Of a stretch of 38,558 nt of DNA, positions 1 to 8,388 are shown piece after piece; the first letter of the stretch is position 1; the number at the start of each line of letters is the position of its first letter. The stretch is from Streptomyces exfoliatus. GTDB taxonomy: Bacteria > Actinomycetota > Actinomycetes > Streptomycetales > Streptomycetaceae. Under the pieces are notes generated by a model. That model saw nothing but the letters and a program-made list of their open reading frames with translations, searched no databases and was not told the origin of the DNA. The stretch is from NCBI RefSeq assembly GCF_000725545.1, contig NZ_JNZP01000038.1, positions 1 to 38,558 on the forward strand. Reading direction: 5' to 3'. A program made the translations under genes and the position numbers.

Positions 1-1
1 G

Positions 2-1750
2 CTCGGCCCCATCCCCCCGGCCTTCCCCTCGGCCCCTCCCTCCGCGCCGGTTCCCCGGCAGCGCACCGCCGAGGACCCGCTCCCGTCCGGCCGCCCGCCC
101 GTCCCGCGCCACCGCATCGGCCCCGTGCTCCAGGCACTCCTGCTGCTCCACCGCGAACGCGGCCCGGCGGCCCTCGCCCCTCACCTCACCGCACTCGCCG
201 AGGCCCTCGCCCGCTTCGCGGACGCGGACCCCGAAGGACCGCCCGCCGGTGACGGGCCCTGGTGGGCCGCCAGACTGTTCGGGGAGAGCCTGCGGCGGCT
301 GCCCGACCCCCGGCCGTATCTGCCCGCCCTGCGGCTGCTCGCCGACCTGATCGGGGTCCGCCCCGGGCGGCACGCCGTGTTCGCCCCGTTCGGGCCGGAA
401 TTCTGGCTGGGGCTCCCGCTCGGTGAGGACGAGCGGATCGACCTGCTGCGACGGCTCGTGCCCGCCGACCCGCCGCCCGGCCCCGAATGCGTCGGCGAGC
501 GGGGTCTCGACGCCGTCGCCGGGATGCTCGCCGCCGACCCCCGGGGCGTCCAGCCCCTCCTCTGCCGCTGGTTCGGCGACGACCGCTCCCTCCCCTCCGC
601 CCCGCACGCGACCGTCGCCACCGCCGCCCAGGCCCTGCTGCACACCCACCGGGCGCTCGCCGTCGACGACCTGTGCGAGGCGCTCGTCGCCACCGCCCAC
701 CCGCTCGCCGACGGTCTCCTCGCCGCCCTGGCCGAGGACGAGCCCGCCGCCCTCTGCCGGGCCGTCGACCGCTGGGCCCACGACGACGGGCGCCCGGATC
801 GCCGCGTCGCCGCCGCCGCGTACGGACATCTGGTCGCCGGCCGCGCCGCCACCTCCGCCGACCGCGAACTCCTCCGCTACGCCGCCCTCGCCCTGCTCGC
901 CCGCCCGGGCGACCAGGCCCTCCACGGCGCCGCCCTCGGCCTCCTGATCCGCGACCCGCACACCCGGGCCCGGCATCTGCCCCGCGCCCTCGCCGAGCCG
1001 CGGGTGCCCGCCGACGCGCTCGCCGAGGCCCTCGCGGCCGATCCCGGGCCGGTGCTCGCCGCCTTCCGGGCCCGGCTGCACGGCACCGGCGAGGCTCCGG
1101 CCGCCGCCCTCCGCGCCCTCGCAGAGGTCGACACGCCCGCCCTCGCGCGCCGGATCGCCGTGCTCGTCCGCGACTACGTGGCCCGCCACCCCGAGGGCGC
1201 GGGACACGCCGCCGACTTCGTCGACCGGCGGTTCGAGGAGGGACCGGCGGCCAGGGCCGTGCTCTTCCCCCTGGTCACCGGGCTGATCCGCGGCCGCCCC
1301 GCCATGGTCCGCCGCGCCCTCGCCCCCGTCCTCGCCGCCCCCGGCACCGGAGCCTCCCGCCATCTGCGGGCCGAACTGCTCGACGTACTCCTCGAACACG
1401 AGCGGTACGAGGCCGAGGCGGGCGAGTTCACCGTCCTGGAGGCCCTCCTGAGGGCCGCGGCCGAGGGCGCCGAACTCCGCAGCGAGCCGCGCACCAGGGA
1501 GCTCACCCACCGGGCCGGCGGCCTGTGGGCCCGTACACCGGAAGGCGCGGGGCAGCTCGACCCGGTCCTCGCGGGACTCGCCCGCGCGCGGCCCGCGTTC
1601 GCCGTGCTGCTCGCCCGCTGGACGGTCGCGGCCCCCGCCGACTGGGTCCCGCTGCTCGGCCCCGAGTCACTCCAGGCGCTGCGGAGCCACGGCACTTCCA
1701 TGCCGATGCGAACCGACGGCCGTGGGCATGGCAGTCTTAGACCTGCGTAA
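2..1750 (+). CDS. Unrecognised Ala/Leu/Arg-rich helical protein, 5' end outside the window
   Basis: The reading frame is open from the first bases of the window to a TAA at 1748-1750, so the true start lies upstream. The first in-window GTG (125) sits in the middle of continuous sequence and has no convincing ribosome-binding site. The visible 580 or so residues begin with a Pro-rich stretch, followed by many amphipathic Leu/Ala/Arg helices of the kind found in HEAT/ARM-like solenoids. There is no signal peptide, membrane segment or catalytic motif in the visible part. The end is a polar Gly/Arg/Ser tail. ribF begins 31 bases downstream on the same strand, so co-transcription is likely. I do not recognise the family. 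The upstream, unseen part may carry an enzymatic domain. Codon use is strongly G/C at third positions, so it is a real gene. Confidence 0.8.
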   Translation, partial: LGPIPPAFPSAPPSAPVPRQRTAEDPLPSGRPPVPRHRIGPVLQALLLLHRERGPAALAPHLTALAEALARFADADPEGPPAGDGPWWAARLFGESLRRLPDPRPYLPALRLLADLIGVRPGRHAVFAPFGPEFWLGLPLGEDERIDLLRRLVPADPPPGPECVGERGLDAVAGMLAADPRGVQPLLCRWFGDDRSLPSAPHATVATAAQALLHTHRALAVDDLCEALVATAHPLADGLLAALAEDEPAALCRAVDRWAHDDGRPDRRVAAAAYGHLVAGRAATSADRELLRYAALALLARPGDQALHGAALGLLIRDPHTRARHLPRALAEPRVPADALAEALAADPGPVLAAFRARLHGTGEAPAAALRALAEVDTPALARRIAVLVRDYVARHPEGAGHAADFVDRRFEEGPAARAVLFPLVTGLIRGRPAMVRRALAPVLAAPGTGASRHLRAELLDVLLEHERYEAEAGEFTVLEALLRAAAEGAELRSEPRTRELTHRAGGLWARTPEGAGQLDPVLAGLARARPAFAVLLARWTVAAPADWVPLLGPESLQALRSHGTSMPMRTDGRGHGSLRPA

Positions 1751-1781
1751 TCGGCGAACAGGCGGACGAGGAGCGGTCACA

Positions 1782-2747
1782 GTGCAGCGCTGGCGTGGCT
1801 TGGAGGACATCCCCCAGGACTGGGGGCGCAGCGTCGTCACCATCGGCTCCTACGACGGGGTGCACCGCGGGCACCAGCTGATCATCGGGCGGGCCGTGGA
1901 GCGCGCCCGGGAGCTGGGCGTGCCGGCCGTCGTCGTGACCTTCGACCCGCACCCCTCCGAGGTCGTGCGGCCCGGCAGCCATCCGCCGCTGCTCGCCCCG
2001 CACCACCGGCGCGCCGAGCTGATGGCCGACCTCGGGGTCGACGCCGTGCTCGTCCTGCCGTTCACCGCCGAGTTCTCCCAGCTGTCCCCGGCCGACTTCA
2101 TCGTCAAGGTGCTCGTCGACAAGCTGCACGCGAAGGCCGTCATCGAGGGCCCCAACTTCCGCTTCGGGCACCGGGCCGCCGGGAACGTCGCCTACCTGTC
2201 CGAGCTGGGCGCCACCTACGACTACGAGGTCGAGGTCATCGACCTGTACGTCTGCGGCGAGGCGGGCGGCGGCGAGCCCTTCTCCTCCACCCTCACCCGC
2301 CGGCTGGTCGCCGAGGGCGACATGGCGGGGGCCGCCGAGGTCCTCGGCCGCCCGCACCGGGTCGAGGGCATCGTGGTCCGCGGCGCGCAGCGCGGCCGCG
2401 AGCTCGGCTTCCCGACGGCCAACGTCGAGACCCTGCCGCACACGGCGATCCCGGCGGACGGCGTCTACGCGGGCTGGCTGACGGCCGCGGGCGAGCGGAT
2501 GCCGGCGGCCATCTCGGTCGGCACGAACCCGCAGTTCGACGGCACGGAGCGGACGGTGGAGGCGTACGCCATCGACCGCGAGGGGCTCGACCTGTACGGG
2601 CTGCACGTGGCCGTGGACTTCCTGGAGTACGTGCGCGGGATGCTCAAGTTCGACACCCTGGACGACCTTCTCCTGGCGATGGCGGGCGACGTGAAGCGCT
2701 GCCGGGAGCTGACCGAGGCGTACGACCGGGAGCACACGGGGGCCTGA
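1782..2747 (+). CDS. ribF: Bifunctional riboflavin kinase / FMN adenylyltransferase
   Basis: RibF phosphorylates riboflavin to FMN and then adenylates FMN to FAD in the cytosol. The chosen GTG at 1782 has GAGGAG at 1768-1773 and gives a 321-residue protein, the usual family length. An in-frame ATG at 1722 would overlap the upstream gene and add a non-conserved tail. The N-terminal nucleotidyltransferase domain shows the HxGH-type motif YDGVHRGHQ near residue 30 and an SSTLTRR segment corresponding to the family ISSTxxR motif. The C-terminal flavokinase domain shows GRELGFPTANV, DGVYAGW and the SVGTNPQFDG / VEAY segment. The stop lies in the loop of a GC-rich hairpin, and the next gene converges on it. 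Identification is firm. Confidence 0.96.
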   Translation: MQRWRGLEDIPQDWGRSVVTIGSYDGVHRGHQLIIGRAVERARELGVPAVVVTFDPHPSEVVRPGSHPPLLAPHHRRAELMADLGVDAVLVLPFTAEFSQLSPADFIVKVLVDKLHAKAVIEGPNFRFGHRAAGNVAYLSELGATYDYEVEVIDLYVCGEAGGGEPFSSTLTRRLVAEGDMAGAAEVLGRPHRVEGIVVRGAQRGRELGFPTANVETLPHTAIPADGVYAGWLTAAGERMPAAISVGTNPQFDGTERTVEAYAIDREGLDLYGLHVAVDFLEYVRGMLKFDTLDDLLLAMAGDVKRCRELTEAYDREHTGA

Positions 2748-2758
2748 GCCGGCCCCCG
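2737..2758. terminator. GC hairpin between convergent ribF and P450 genes
   Basis: Arms CGGGGGCC (2737-2744) and GGCCCCCG (2751-2758) pair perfectly over 8 bp with a 6-base loop that contains the ribF stop codon. It lies between two convergent genes only 26 bases apart and has no U-tract, as is common for Streptomyces terminators. It could work in both directions. Confidence 0.5.
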
Positions 2759-2773
2759 CCCGCCCCGTACCGC

Positions 2774-4045
2774 TCACCAGGTGACGAAGAGCTCCTTCGG
2801 ACCGCGGATCAGCCCCTTCGACTGCCACACCACGTCCTCGGGGCCGTCCGCCAGCCGCAGCCCCGGATAGCGGCTCAGCAGCGTCGACAGCATCACCTCC
2901 GACTCCATCCGGGTGAGCATCGCGCCCATGCAGTGGTGCGGCCCGTGCCCGAAGGAGACGTGCCCGGTGCCCTCGCGGTCGAAGTCGAGGGTGTGCGGGT
3001 CCTCGAAGACCTCCGGATCCCGGTTGGCCGCCAGGTAGGAGGCGTACACCGCCTCACCCGCCCGGATGCGCACCCCGCCGATCTCGACGTCCTCCGTGGC
3101 GATCCGGGGCAGCCCCACGCCGTTGCGGTGCGGGATCCAGCGCAGCAGCTCGTCCACGGCCTGCGGGATCAGCTCCGGCTCCGCGCGCAGCCGGTCCGCG
3201 AGCTCCGGACGGGTGAGCAGGACGTAGACCATGTTGGCGCTGTTGTTCCGCACCGCGTGGGCGCCGCTGATCAGGACGGCCATGGCCAGCGAGACGGCCT
3301 CGTCCACGTCGATCCTGCCGTCCGCGAGGGACTCGGCGAGCACCCCCGCCAGATCGTCCCGTGGCTCGGCCAGCCGCCGGTCGAGCAGGCGGGTGATGTA
3401 GCCGTGGATCTGCGCCTTGGCCGCCCGGCTGCTCTCCGGCCCCGGCCCGGACGACAGGATGAGGTCGGGCCAGGAGGCCAGCTCCGCGCGGTCCTCCTCC
3501 GGGATGCCGAGCAGGTCGCACACCACCGCCATCGGCAGCGGCCCGTGCAGGTGCTTCACCAGGTCGGCGGGTCGGCCCGCCGCCTCCATCGCGTCCAGGA
3601 GCCGGTCGGTGGTCGCCTGGGCCGCCGGGCGCAGCCGCTTGGTGTTCTGCCCGGTGAAGGCCTTGGTGACGGCTTTGCGCAGCTGGGTGTGGTACGGCGG
3701 ATCGGCGTAGTTGAGGGCGGCCTTCGAGGCCACCATGTGCCCGGTCATCTTCGTGACCTGGCGGTCGAGGAGGGCCGTCCGGCTGAACCTGGGGTCGGAG
3801 GTCACCGCGCGCACGTCCTCGTACCGCGTCACCAGCCAGGCCTCGTTGGCCGCGGCGAACGGCAGCCGGATGCGGGCGACGGGCTCCTTGTCGAGGAGCT
3901 CGGTGAGCAGCGGGTCGAAGGTGAGGGCCGGAAGGTCGTCGACGGCCCAGTCACGGACGGGCGGCGGGGCGGCCGGGGGCTCGGGGGCCGTACCGGGGGG
4001 CGCCGTTCTCGCGGAGGGCGCTTCGGAGGTCGTCTCGGAGGTCAT
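2774..4045 (-). CDS. Cytochrome P450, CYP158-like (flaviolin/THN-type coupling)
   Basis: This is a 423-residue soluble heme monooxygenase. The heme-ligand motif FGHGPHHCMG is present with Cys372, and the ExxR pair is Glu299/Arg302. The I-helix reads ISGAHAVRNN at about 259-268. The usual acid-threonine pair is replaced by His263 and Ala264, as recalled for CYP158A2 of S. coelicolor, which couples flaviolin and lacks the I-helix Thr. The C-terminus (LIRGPKELFVTW) also resembles that family. An N-terminal Pro/Ala/Thr extension of about 30 residues is unusual. The ATG at 4045 is preferred over the far upstream ATG at 4138, because the extra 31 residues look non-coding. The gene is divergent from rppA. 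The likely role is oxidative coupling of naphthoquinones derived from the RppA product. Family assignment is firm; the exact substrate is inferred from context. Confidence 0.9.
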   Translation of the reverse strand: MTSETTSEAPSARTAPPGTAPEPPAAPPPVRDWAVDDLPALTFDPLLTELLDKEPVARIRLPFAAANEAWLVTRYEDVRAVTSDPRFSRTALLDRQVTKMTGHMVASKAALNYADPPYHTQLRKAVTKAFTGQNTKRLRPAAQATTDRLLDAMEAAGRPADLVKHLHGPLPMAVVCDLLGIPEEDRAELASWPDLILSSGPGPESSRAAKAQIHGYITRLLDRRLAEPRDDLAGVLAESLADGRIDVDEAVSLAMAVLISGAHAVRNNSANMVYVLLTRPELADRLRAEPELIPQAVDELLRWIPHRNGVGLPRIATEDVEIGGVRIRAGEAVYASYLAANRDPEVFEDPHTLDFDREGTGHVSFGHGPHHCMGAMLTRMESEVMLSTLLSRYPGLRLADGPEDVVWQSKGLIRGPKELFVTW

Positions 4046-4223
4046 GTGGTGCCTGTTCCCGGCGACGGACGGCGGCGATACGCCGAGCGCCGACAGCCCC
4101 CTGAACGGAGCACCCCGCCGATCACCCTGCGTGGCCATCCGGTCGCGCTCGCGGTTGCGGGCTCGCGATCACCGGGCGAGTGTGGGCCGCAGTTCACGCG
4201 AACGAGACGAAGGAGCGAGTGTC
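4046..4223. promoter_or_regulatory. Divergent control region between the P450 gene and rppA
   Basis: These 178 bases separate two divergent starts and must hold both promoters. rppA has a clear AAGGAG at 4210-4215. The only promoter-like element I can point to for rppA is TTGCGG at 4155-4160, with a poor -10 about 18 bases on. A GATCACCCT word at 4120-4128 also occurs twice in the eccE/eccB divergent region. No strong operator palindrome was seen. Confidence 0.4.
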
Positions 4224-5357
4224 GTGGTGACTTTGTGCAAGCCCGCTGTGTCCGTGCCCGAGCACGTGATCACGATGGAGGAGACCCTCGACCTCGCCCG
4301 CTCACACCATGAGGGGCATCCCCAACTGGCCCTGGCGCTACGCCTGATCGGCAACACCGGGGTGACCAGGAGGCACATCGTCCAGCCCATCGAGGAGACC
4401 CTGAAGCACCCGGGATTCGAGGAACGCAACATCCGCTACGAGGCCGAGGCCAAGGCCCGGGTCCCGGCGGTCGTCCGGGAGGCGCTGGACAACGCGGCGC
4501 TGCGTCCCGCGGACATCGACATGATCGTCTACGTGTCGTGCACGGGCTTCATGATGCCCTCGCTCACCGCCTGGATGATCAACACCATGGGCTTCCCCAG
4601 CCACACCCGCCAGGTCCCCATCGCGCAGCTCGGCTGCGCCGCCGGCGGAGCGGCGATCAACCGCGCGCACGACTTCTGCACCGCGTACCCCGACGCCAAC
4701 GTCCTCATCGTGGCCTGCGAGTTCTGCTCGCTCTGCTACCAGCCCACCGACCTCGGCGTCGGCTCGCTGCTCTCCAACGGCCTGTTCGGCGACGCCGTCG
4801 CCGCCGCCGTGGTGCGCGGCCGGGGCGGCACCGGCATCGGTCTGGAGCGCAACAGCTCCCACCTCGTGCCCGACACCGAGGACTGGATCGCCTACAGCGT
4901 CCGCGCCACCGGATTCCACTTCCTGCTCGACAAGCGGGTGCCCGGGACGATGGAGCCGCTGGCCCCCGCGCTCCGCGAGGTCGCGGGAGCGCACGGATGG
5001 GACGCCGGGGAACTGGACTTCTACATCATCCACGCGGGTGGCCCCCGCATCCTCGACGACCTGAGCCGCTTCCTGGAAGTGCCCCCGGAGGCCTTCCGCT
5101 TCAGCCGCGCCACGCTGACGGAGTACGGCAACATCGCCAGCGCCGTCGTCCTGGACGCCGTCCGCCGGCTCTTCGAGGAGGGCGGGCAGGCCGAGGGCGC
5201 GCGGGGCATCCTCGCCGGGTTCGGCCCCGGCATCACCGCCGAGATGTGCCTCGGACGGTGGACGAACGCCCCGGTCTCGCCCGAGCCGAGCCTCGGCACC
5301 CGCCGCATCGTGGGCTACTCGCCGCCGTTCCGCCCGGCCCGTACGCCCGCCGCCTGA
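4224..5357 (+). CDS. rppA: Type III polyketide synthase, 1,3,6,8-tetrahydroxynaphthalene synthase (RppA)
   Basis: RppA is a chalcone-synthase-like homodimer that condenses five malonyl-CoA into 1,3,6,8-tetrahydroxynaphthalene. This oxidises to flaviolin and to melanin-like brown pigments. The 377-residue protein is highly similar to remembered Streptomyces RppA sequences along its whole length. The catalytic triad falls at the family positions: Cys138 in AQLGCAAGG, His270 in FYIIHAGGP and Asn303 in TEYGNIAS. A GxGPG-type loop (GFGPGIT) follows near 332. The GTG at 4224 has AAGGAG eight bases upstream; the adjacent GTG at 4227 is possible. The last 30 residues form a Pro/Arg tail beyond the conserved fold. 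It is divergent from the P450 gene and is followed after 72 bases by a secreted repeat protein on the same strand. Confidence 0.96.
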   Translation: MVTLCKPAVSVPEHVITMEETLDLARSHHEGHPQLALALRLIGNTGVTRRHIVQPIEETLKHPGFEERNIRYEAEAKARVPAVVREALDNAALRPADIDMIVYVSCTGFMMPSLTAWMINTMGFPSHTRQVPIAQLGCAAGGAAINRAHDFCTAYPDANVLIVACEFCSLCYQPTDLGVGSLLSNGLFGDAVAAAVVRGRGGTGIGLERNSSHLVPDTEDWIAYSVRATGFHFLLDKRVPGTMEPLAPALREVAGAHGWDAGELDFYIIHAGGPRILDDLSRFLEVPPEAFRFSRATLTEYGNIASAVVLDAVRRLFEEGGQAEGARGILAGFGPGITAEMCLGRWTNAPVSPEPSLGTRRIVGYSPPFRPARTPAA

Positions 5358-5429
5358 GCGTCGGCCGCCGAGCCGTTCCTCCCGACGTCACCCCCCATCG
5401 CACCGCACCGTCCAGCAGAGGAGAGCAGA

Positions 5430-6395
5430 ATGTCCGCCACGCCACCCTCCCGTTCCCGGAAGCGCCCACGAGCCCTGCGCGGCCCCGCCGCGATCACCGC
5501 GCTGCTCGCCGGCGCCGCCGCGGCCTCGCTCGCCGGCGCGCCCGCCGAGGCGTCCGCGCCGCGCGCGGTCCGGGTGCCCATGCACCAGTGCTGGGTGAAC
5601 GGGGTCTCCGCCCCGCCCGGCGACGTCGTGAGCGGCACCAAGGGTGACGACCACATCTTCTGCGACAGCGACCTGGAGAACGTCACCGTGTGGGGCGGCG
5701 ACGGCAACGACATGATCGAGGTGCGCGGCCTGGTCATCGACTCGGCCGTGATGGGCGGCGAGGGCGACGACGTCATCCGCGCCAAGCACCTCGTGCCGCA
5801 GAACGCCTCCAGCATGGTCCGGGGCAACCGCGGGAACGACGTGATCAAGGTCGCCACCGTCTCCGGCGACGGAGCGGCGCGCGGCGCGGTCGTCCACGGC
5901 GACGACGGCGACGACAAGATCACCACCGGCTCGGTCACGGGCGCCCCCGGCAAGTTCAACCGGGGTGGCGGCATCGTCACCGGCAACGACGGCGCCGACA
6001 CCATCAAGGTCGGGACGATCGACTTCTCCGGCCGGGTCCTCGGCGGCAGCGAGGCGGACATCATCGAGGCGAAGGCGCTCGGCCCCGAGTCCGGCGGGCT
6101 CATCCAGTCGGGCCCCGGCGACGACAGGATCAGCGGCCCCGACGGCGCGCTCCTCATCGTCGGGGAGCACTGGGGGTCGGTGGACGCCGGCGTCGGTACG
6201 GACACCTGCACCGTGAAGTCGGTGTCCACCCGGACGTCCATCAGCTCCTGCGAGGTGATGCCGAAGGCGGCGCCGCCCGCGGACGGGGCGGCGAAGCCCG
6301 CCGGAAAGCCGTCGAAGCCGGAGGGCAACCCCGCGAAGCCGGAGGGCAAGCCGGCGAATCCCGAGGGCAAGCCGGCGCACCCCGCCGCGCGCTGA
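5430..6395 (+). CDS. Secreted acidic repeat protein with RTX-like GGxGxD repeats
   Basis: This is a 321-residue protein. It has a twin-basic N-terminus, a hydrophobic Ala/Leu segment (about 19-40) and a probable signal-peptidase site after AEASA near residue 42, so it is probably exported. The mature part holds several degenerate calcium-binding-like repeats: WGGDGNDMIEV, MGGEGDDVIRA, RGNRGNDVIKV, HGDDGDDKITT, TGNDGADTIKV and SGPGDDRISG. These resemble the hemolysin-type (RTX) beta-roll spacing. There are three Cys residues in the mature part. The end is a Lys/Pro/Gly/Glu tail with three heptads (6318-6380), possibly cell-wall contacting. GAGGAG precedes the ATG. It lies 72 bases after rppA and may be co-transcribed. 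Function is unknown. Typical RTX proteins use type I secretion in Gram-negatives, whereas here Sec or Tat export is indicated. Confidence 0.85.
   Translation: MSATPPSRSRKRPRALRGPAAITALLAGAAAASLAGAPAEASAPRAVRVPMHQCWVNGVSAPPGDVVSGTKGDDHIFCDSDLENVTVWGGDGNDMIEVRGLVIDSAVMGGEGDDVIRAKHLVPQNASSMVRGNRGNDVIKVATVSGDGAARGAVVHGDDGDDKITTGSVTGAPGKFNRGGGIVTGNDGADTIKVGTIDFSGRVLGGSEADIIEAKALGPESGGLIQSGPGDDRISGPDGALLIVGEHWGSVDAGVGTDTCTVKSVSTRTSISSCEVMPKAAPPADGAAKPAGKPSKPEGNPAKPEGKPANPEGKPAHPAAR
6318..6380 (+). repeat. Three 21-bp tandem repeats encoding PEGxPAx heptads
   Basis: Positions 6318-6338, 6339-6359 and 6360-6380 encode PEGNPAK, PEGKPAN and PEGKPAH. The units are close copies at the DNA level, so copy number may vary between strains. 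They form the C-terminal tail of the secreted repeat protein. Confidence 0.8.
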
Positions 6396-6410
6396 GCCCG
6401 ACGGGTTCAG
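6392..6410. terminator. Small hairpin spanning both convergent stop codons
   Basis: CTGAGCCC (6392-6399) can pair with GGGTTCAG (6403-6410), with one G-U pair and a 3-base loop. It contains the stop of the repeat protein (6393-6395) and the stop of the ABC ATPase gene (6407-6409). It may be a compact bidirectional terminator, but the stem is short. Confidence 0.4.
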
Positions 6411-7408
6411 ACCACCGCCTCCCGCGTCACCCAGTGGCAGGCCACCGCCCGGGCCCCGCTGCCGCCGAGAACCGGCAGGTTCTCGCCGCGGCAGCGGTCC
6501 GCGACCGCCGCGGCCTCGCCCGAGGCGAGGACCTGGCAGCGGGCGTGGAAGCGGCACCCGGACGGGATGCGTGACGGGTCCGGGGGCTCCCCGGTGAGCA
6601 CCACCGGGGAGCCCCCGGACTCCGGAAGTACCGACAACAGCGCCCGGGTGTAAGGGTGTTGGGGGCTGGTCAGTACGGACTCCACCGTGCCGGTCTCCAC
6701 CACCCGGCCGAGGTACATCACCGCCACCCGGTCCGCGATGTTCCACGCGAGCCCCAGGTCGTGCGTCACCACCAGCGCGGACAGGCCGAGTTCGTCCCGC
6801 AGGCGCAGCAGCAGCGCCAGGATCTCGCCCCGAACGGACGCGTCGAGGGAGGCCACCGGCTCGTCGGCGACGATGAGTTCGGGCTCCAGGACCAGCGCCC
6901 CCGCGATGACCACCCGCTGCCGCTGCCCGCCGGACAGCTCGTGCGGATAGCGCAGGAAGAAGCGCTCGGGGGGCCGCAGTCCGGCCCGCGCGAGGGCCCC
7001 GGCGACGGCCTCCCGCTCGTCGGTCCCCGTTCGGTGGACCCCGTGGATCCGCAGTCCCTCCGCCACCGCGTCGTACACGGTGTGCCGGGGGTTCAGCGAA
7101 CCGCTCGGGTCCTGGAGGACCAGCTGCGCCCGCTTCCGGTAGGCCTTGAGGGCCCCGGAGGAGTACCCGAGCGGCTGCCCGTCGAAGGCGACCGTGCCCG
7201 ACGTGGGTCTGACCAGGCCGAGCAGCGAGCGCGCGAGCGTCGTCTTGCCGCAGCCCGACTCCCCGACGAGCGCCACGATCTCGCCCGCGCCGATGTCGAG
7301 GTCCACCCCGTCGACCGCGCGCGCGGTGGCCGCGCCCCGCCGCCCGGGGAAGGTGACGTGCAGCCCGCGCGCCGACAGCAGCGGCCCCGTCGTCGTCTCC
7401 GTACTCAT
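6407..7408 (-). CDS. Oligopeptide/dipeptide ABC importer ATPase, OppF/DppF type
   Basis: This 333-residue cytosolic ATP-binding subunit energises peptide-type import. Walker A is GESGCGKTT near residue 50, the ABC signature is [10 protein letters not shown], Walker B is LIVADEP, and the H-loop is VVTHD. The C-terminal extension with GCRFHARC is characteristic of the oligopeptide/dipeptide subfamily. The ATG at 7408 overlaps the stop of the upstream ATPase gene by four bases (ATGA), so translation is coupled. It is the last gene of the five-gene operon. The specific ligand cannot be told from sequence; nickel, peptide or opine ligands are all known in this family. Confidence 0.92.
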   Translation of the reverse strand: MSTETTTGPLLSARGLHVTFPGRRGAATARAVDGVDLDIGAGEIVALVGESGCGKTTLARSLLGLVRPTSGTVAFDGQPLGYSSGALKAYRKRAQLVLQDPSGSLNPRHTVYDAVAEGLRIHGVHRTGTDEREAVAGALARAGLRPPERFFLRYPHELSGGQRQRVVIAGALVLEPELIVADEPVASLDASVRGEILALLLRLRDELGLSALVVTHDLGLAWNIADRVAVMYLGRVVETGTVESVLTSPQHPYTRALLSVLPESGGSPVVLTGEPPDPSRIPSGCRFHARCQVLASGEAAAVADRCRGENLPVLGGSGARAVACHWVTREAVV

Positions 7409-8388
7409 GACGTACTCCCCACGTGCACGCAGGCGGCCCGGTGACCCGCACGCGCCTCCCGCAGTTCCTGGTCGTGCTCCCCGCAGGCGTCGATCGCCAC
7501 CGCGCAGCGCGGACGGAAGGTGCAGCCTCCGGGCAGGTCCGCCGGATCCGGCGGGTCGCCCGGTAGTCCCCGCGGCGCCCGCCGGGACGCGAGGTCCCCG
7601 ACGCGCGGGAACGCCGAGGAGAGCGCCCGCCCGTAGGGGTGCACGGCGGCCCCGTACACCGCTCGCGCCGGCCCCTCCTCGACGACCCGGCCCGCGTACA
7701 TCACGGCGAGCCGGTCGCAGGTGTCGGCGAGGACCGCGAGGTCGTGGCTGATCATCAGGAGACTGATGGACTGCTCGGCGACGAGCCGCTCGATCAGCCG
7801 CAGGATCTGCGCCTGGATCATCACGTCGAGCGCCGTCGTCGGCTCGTCCGCGACGATCAGCCGGGGATCGCAGGCGAGGGCCATCGCGATCATCACCCGC
7901 TGCCGCTGCCCGCCGGACAGCTCGTGCGGGTAGGCGGCCGCCCGCGCGGCGGGCAGGCCGACGTGTTCGAGCAGCTCCCCGGTGCGCCGGCGGGCCGCCG
8001 CGGGGGTCGCGCGGCCGTGGACGAGCAGCGGCTCGGCGATCTGGTCCCCGATCCGGTGCACCGCGTTGAGCGAGTGCATCGCGCCCTGGAAGACGATCGA
8101 GGCACCCGCCCAGCGCACGGCCCGGAGCTGTCCCCACCGCATGGCGAGGACGTCGTCGCCGTCGAGCAGGATCCGGCCCTCTATCCGCGCCGAGGCCGGA
8201 AGCAGCCGCAGCAGCGCGAGCGCCAGCGTGGACTTGCCGCAGCCGGACTCGCCCGCCACGCCGAGCTTGCTGCCCGCCTCCAGGGTCAGGTCGACCCCGC
8301 GCACGGCGGGCACGGCGCTCGCGCCCGACCCGTACGTCACGCGCAGACCGCGTACCTCCAGGAGGCTCCGCGCATGCGTCGTGTTCAT
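7405..8388 (-). CDS. Oligopeptide/dipeptide ABC importer ATPase, OppD/DppD type
   Basis: This is the second ATP-binding subunit of the importer, 327 residues. Walker [12 protein letters not shown] lies near residue 45. The Q-loop region is [11 protein letters not shown], the signature is [15 protein letters not shown], Walker B is [13 protein letters not shown] and the H-loop is MISHDLAVL. The C-terminal peptide-transporter extension contains GGCTFRPRC. The Q-loop/NAVHRIGDQ pattern and DVMIQAQI are typical of DppD/OppD, as opposed to the F subunit. The ATG at 8388 overlaps the permease stop by four bases. It pairs with the downstream ATPase as a heterodimer at the membrane. Confidence 0.92.
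   Translation of the reverse strand: MNTTHARSLLEVRGLRVTYGSGASAVPAVRGVDLTLEAGSKLGVAGESGCGKSTLALALLRLLPASARIEGRILLDGDDVLAMRWGQLRAVRWAGASIVFQGAMHSLNAVHRIGDQIAEPLLVHGRATPAAARRRTGELLEHVGLPAARAAAYPHELSGGQRQRVMIAMALACDPRLIVADEPTTALDVMIQAQILRLIERLVAEQSISLLMISHDLAVLADTCDRLAVMYAGRVVEEGPARAVYGAAVHPYGRALSSAFPRVGDLASRRAPRGLPGDPPDPADLPGGCTFRPRCAVAIDACGEHDQELREARAGHRAACVHVGSTS

Noticed and set aside
1722..1781. Upstream ATG start for ribF
   Set aside because: It would overlap the preceding gene and add a non-family N-terminus. The GTG at 1782 has a proper GAGGAG site.
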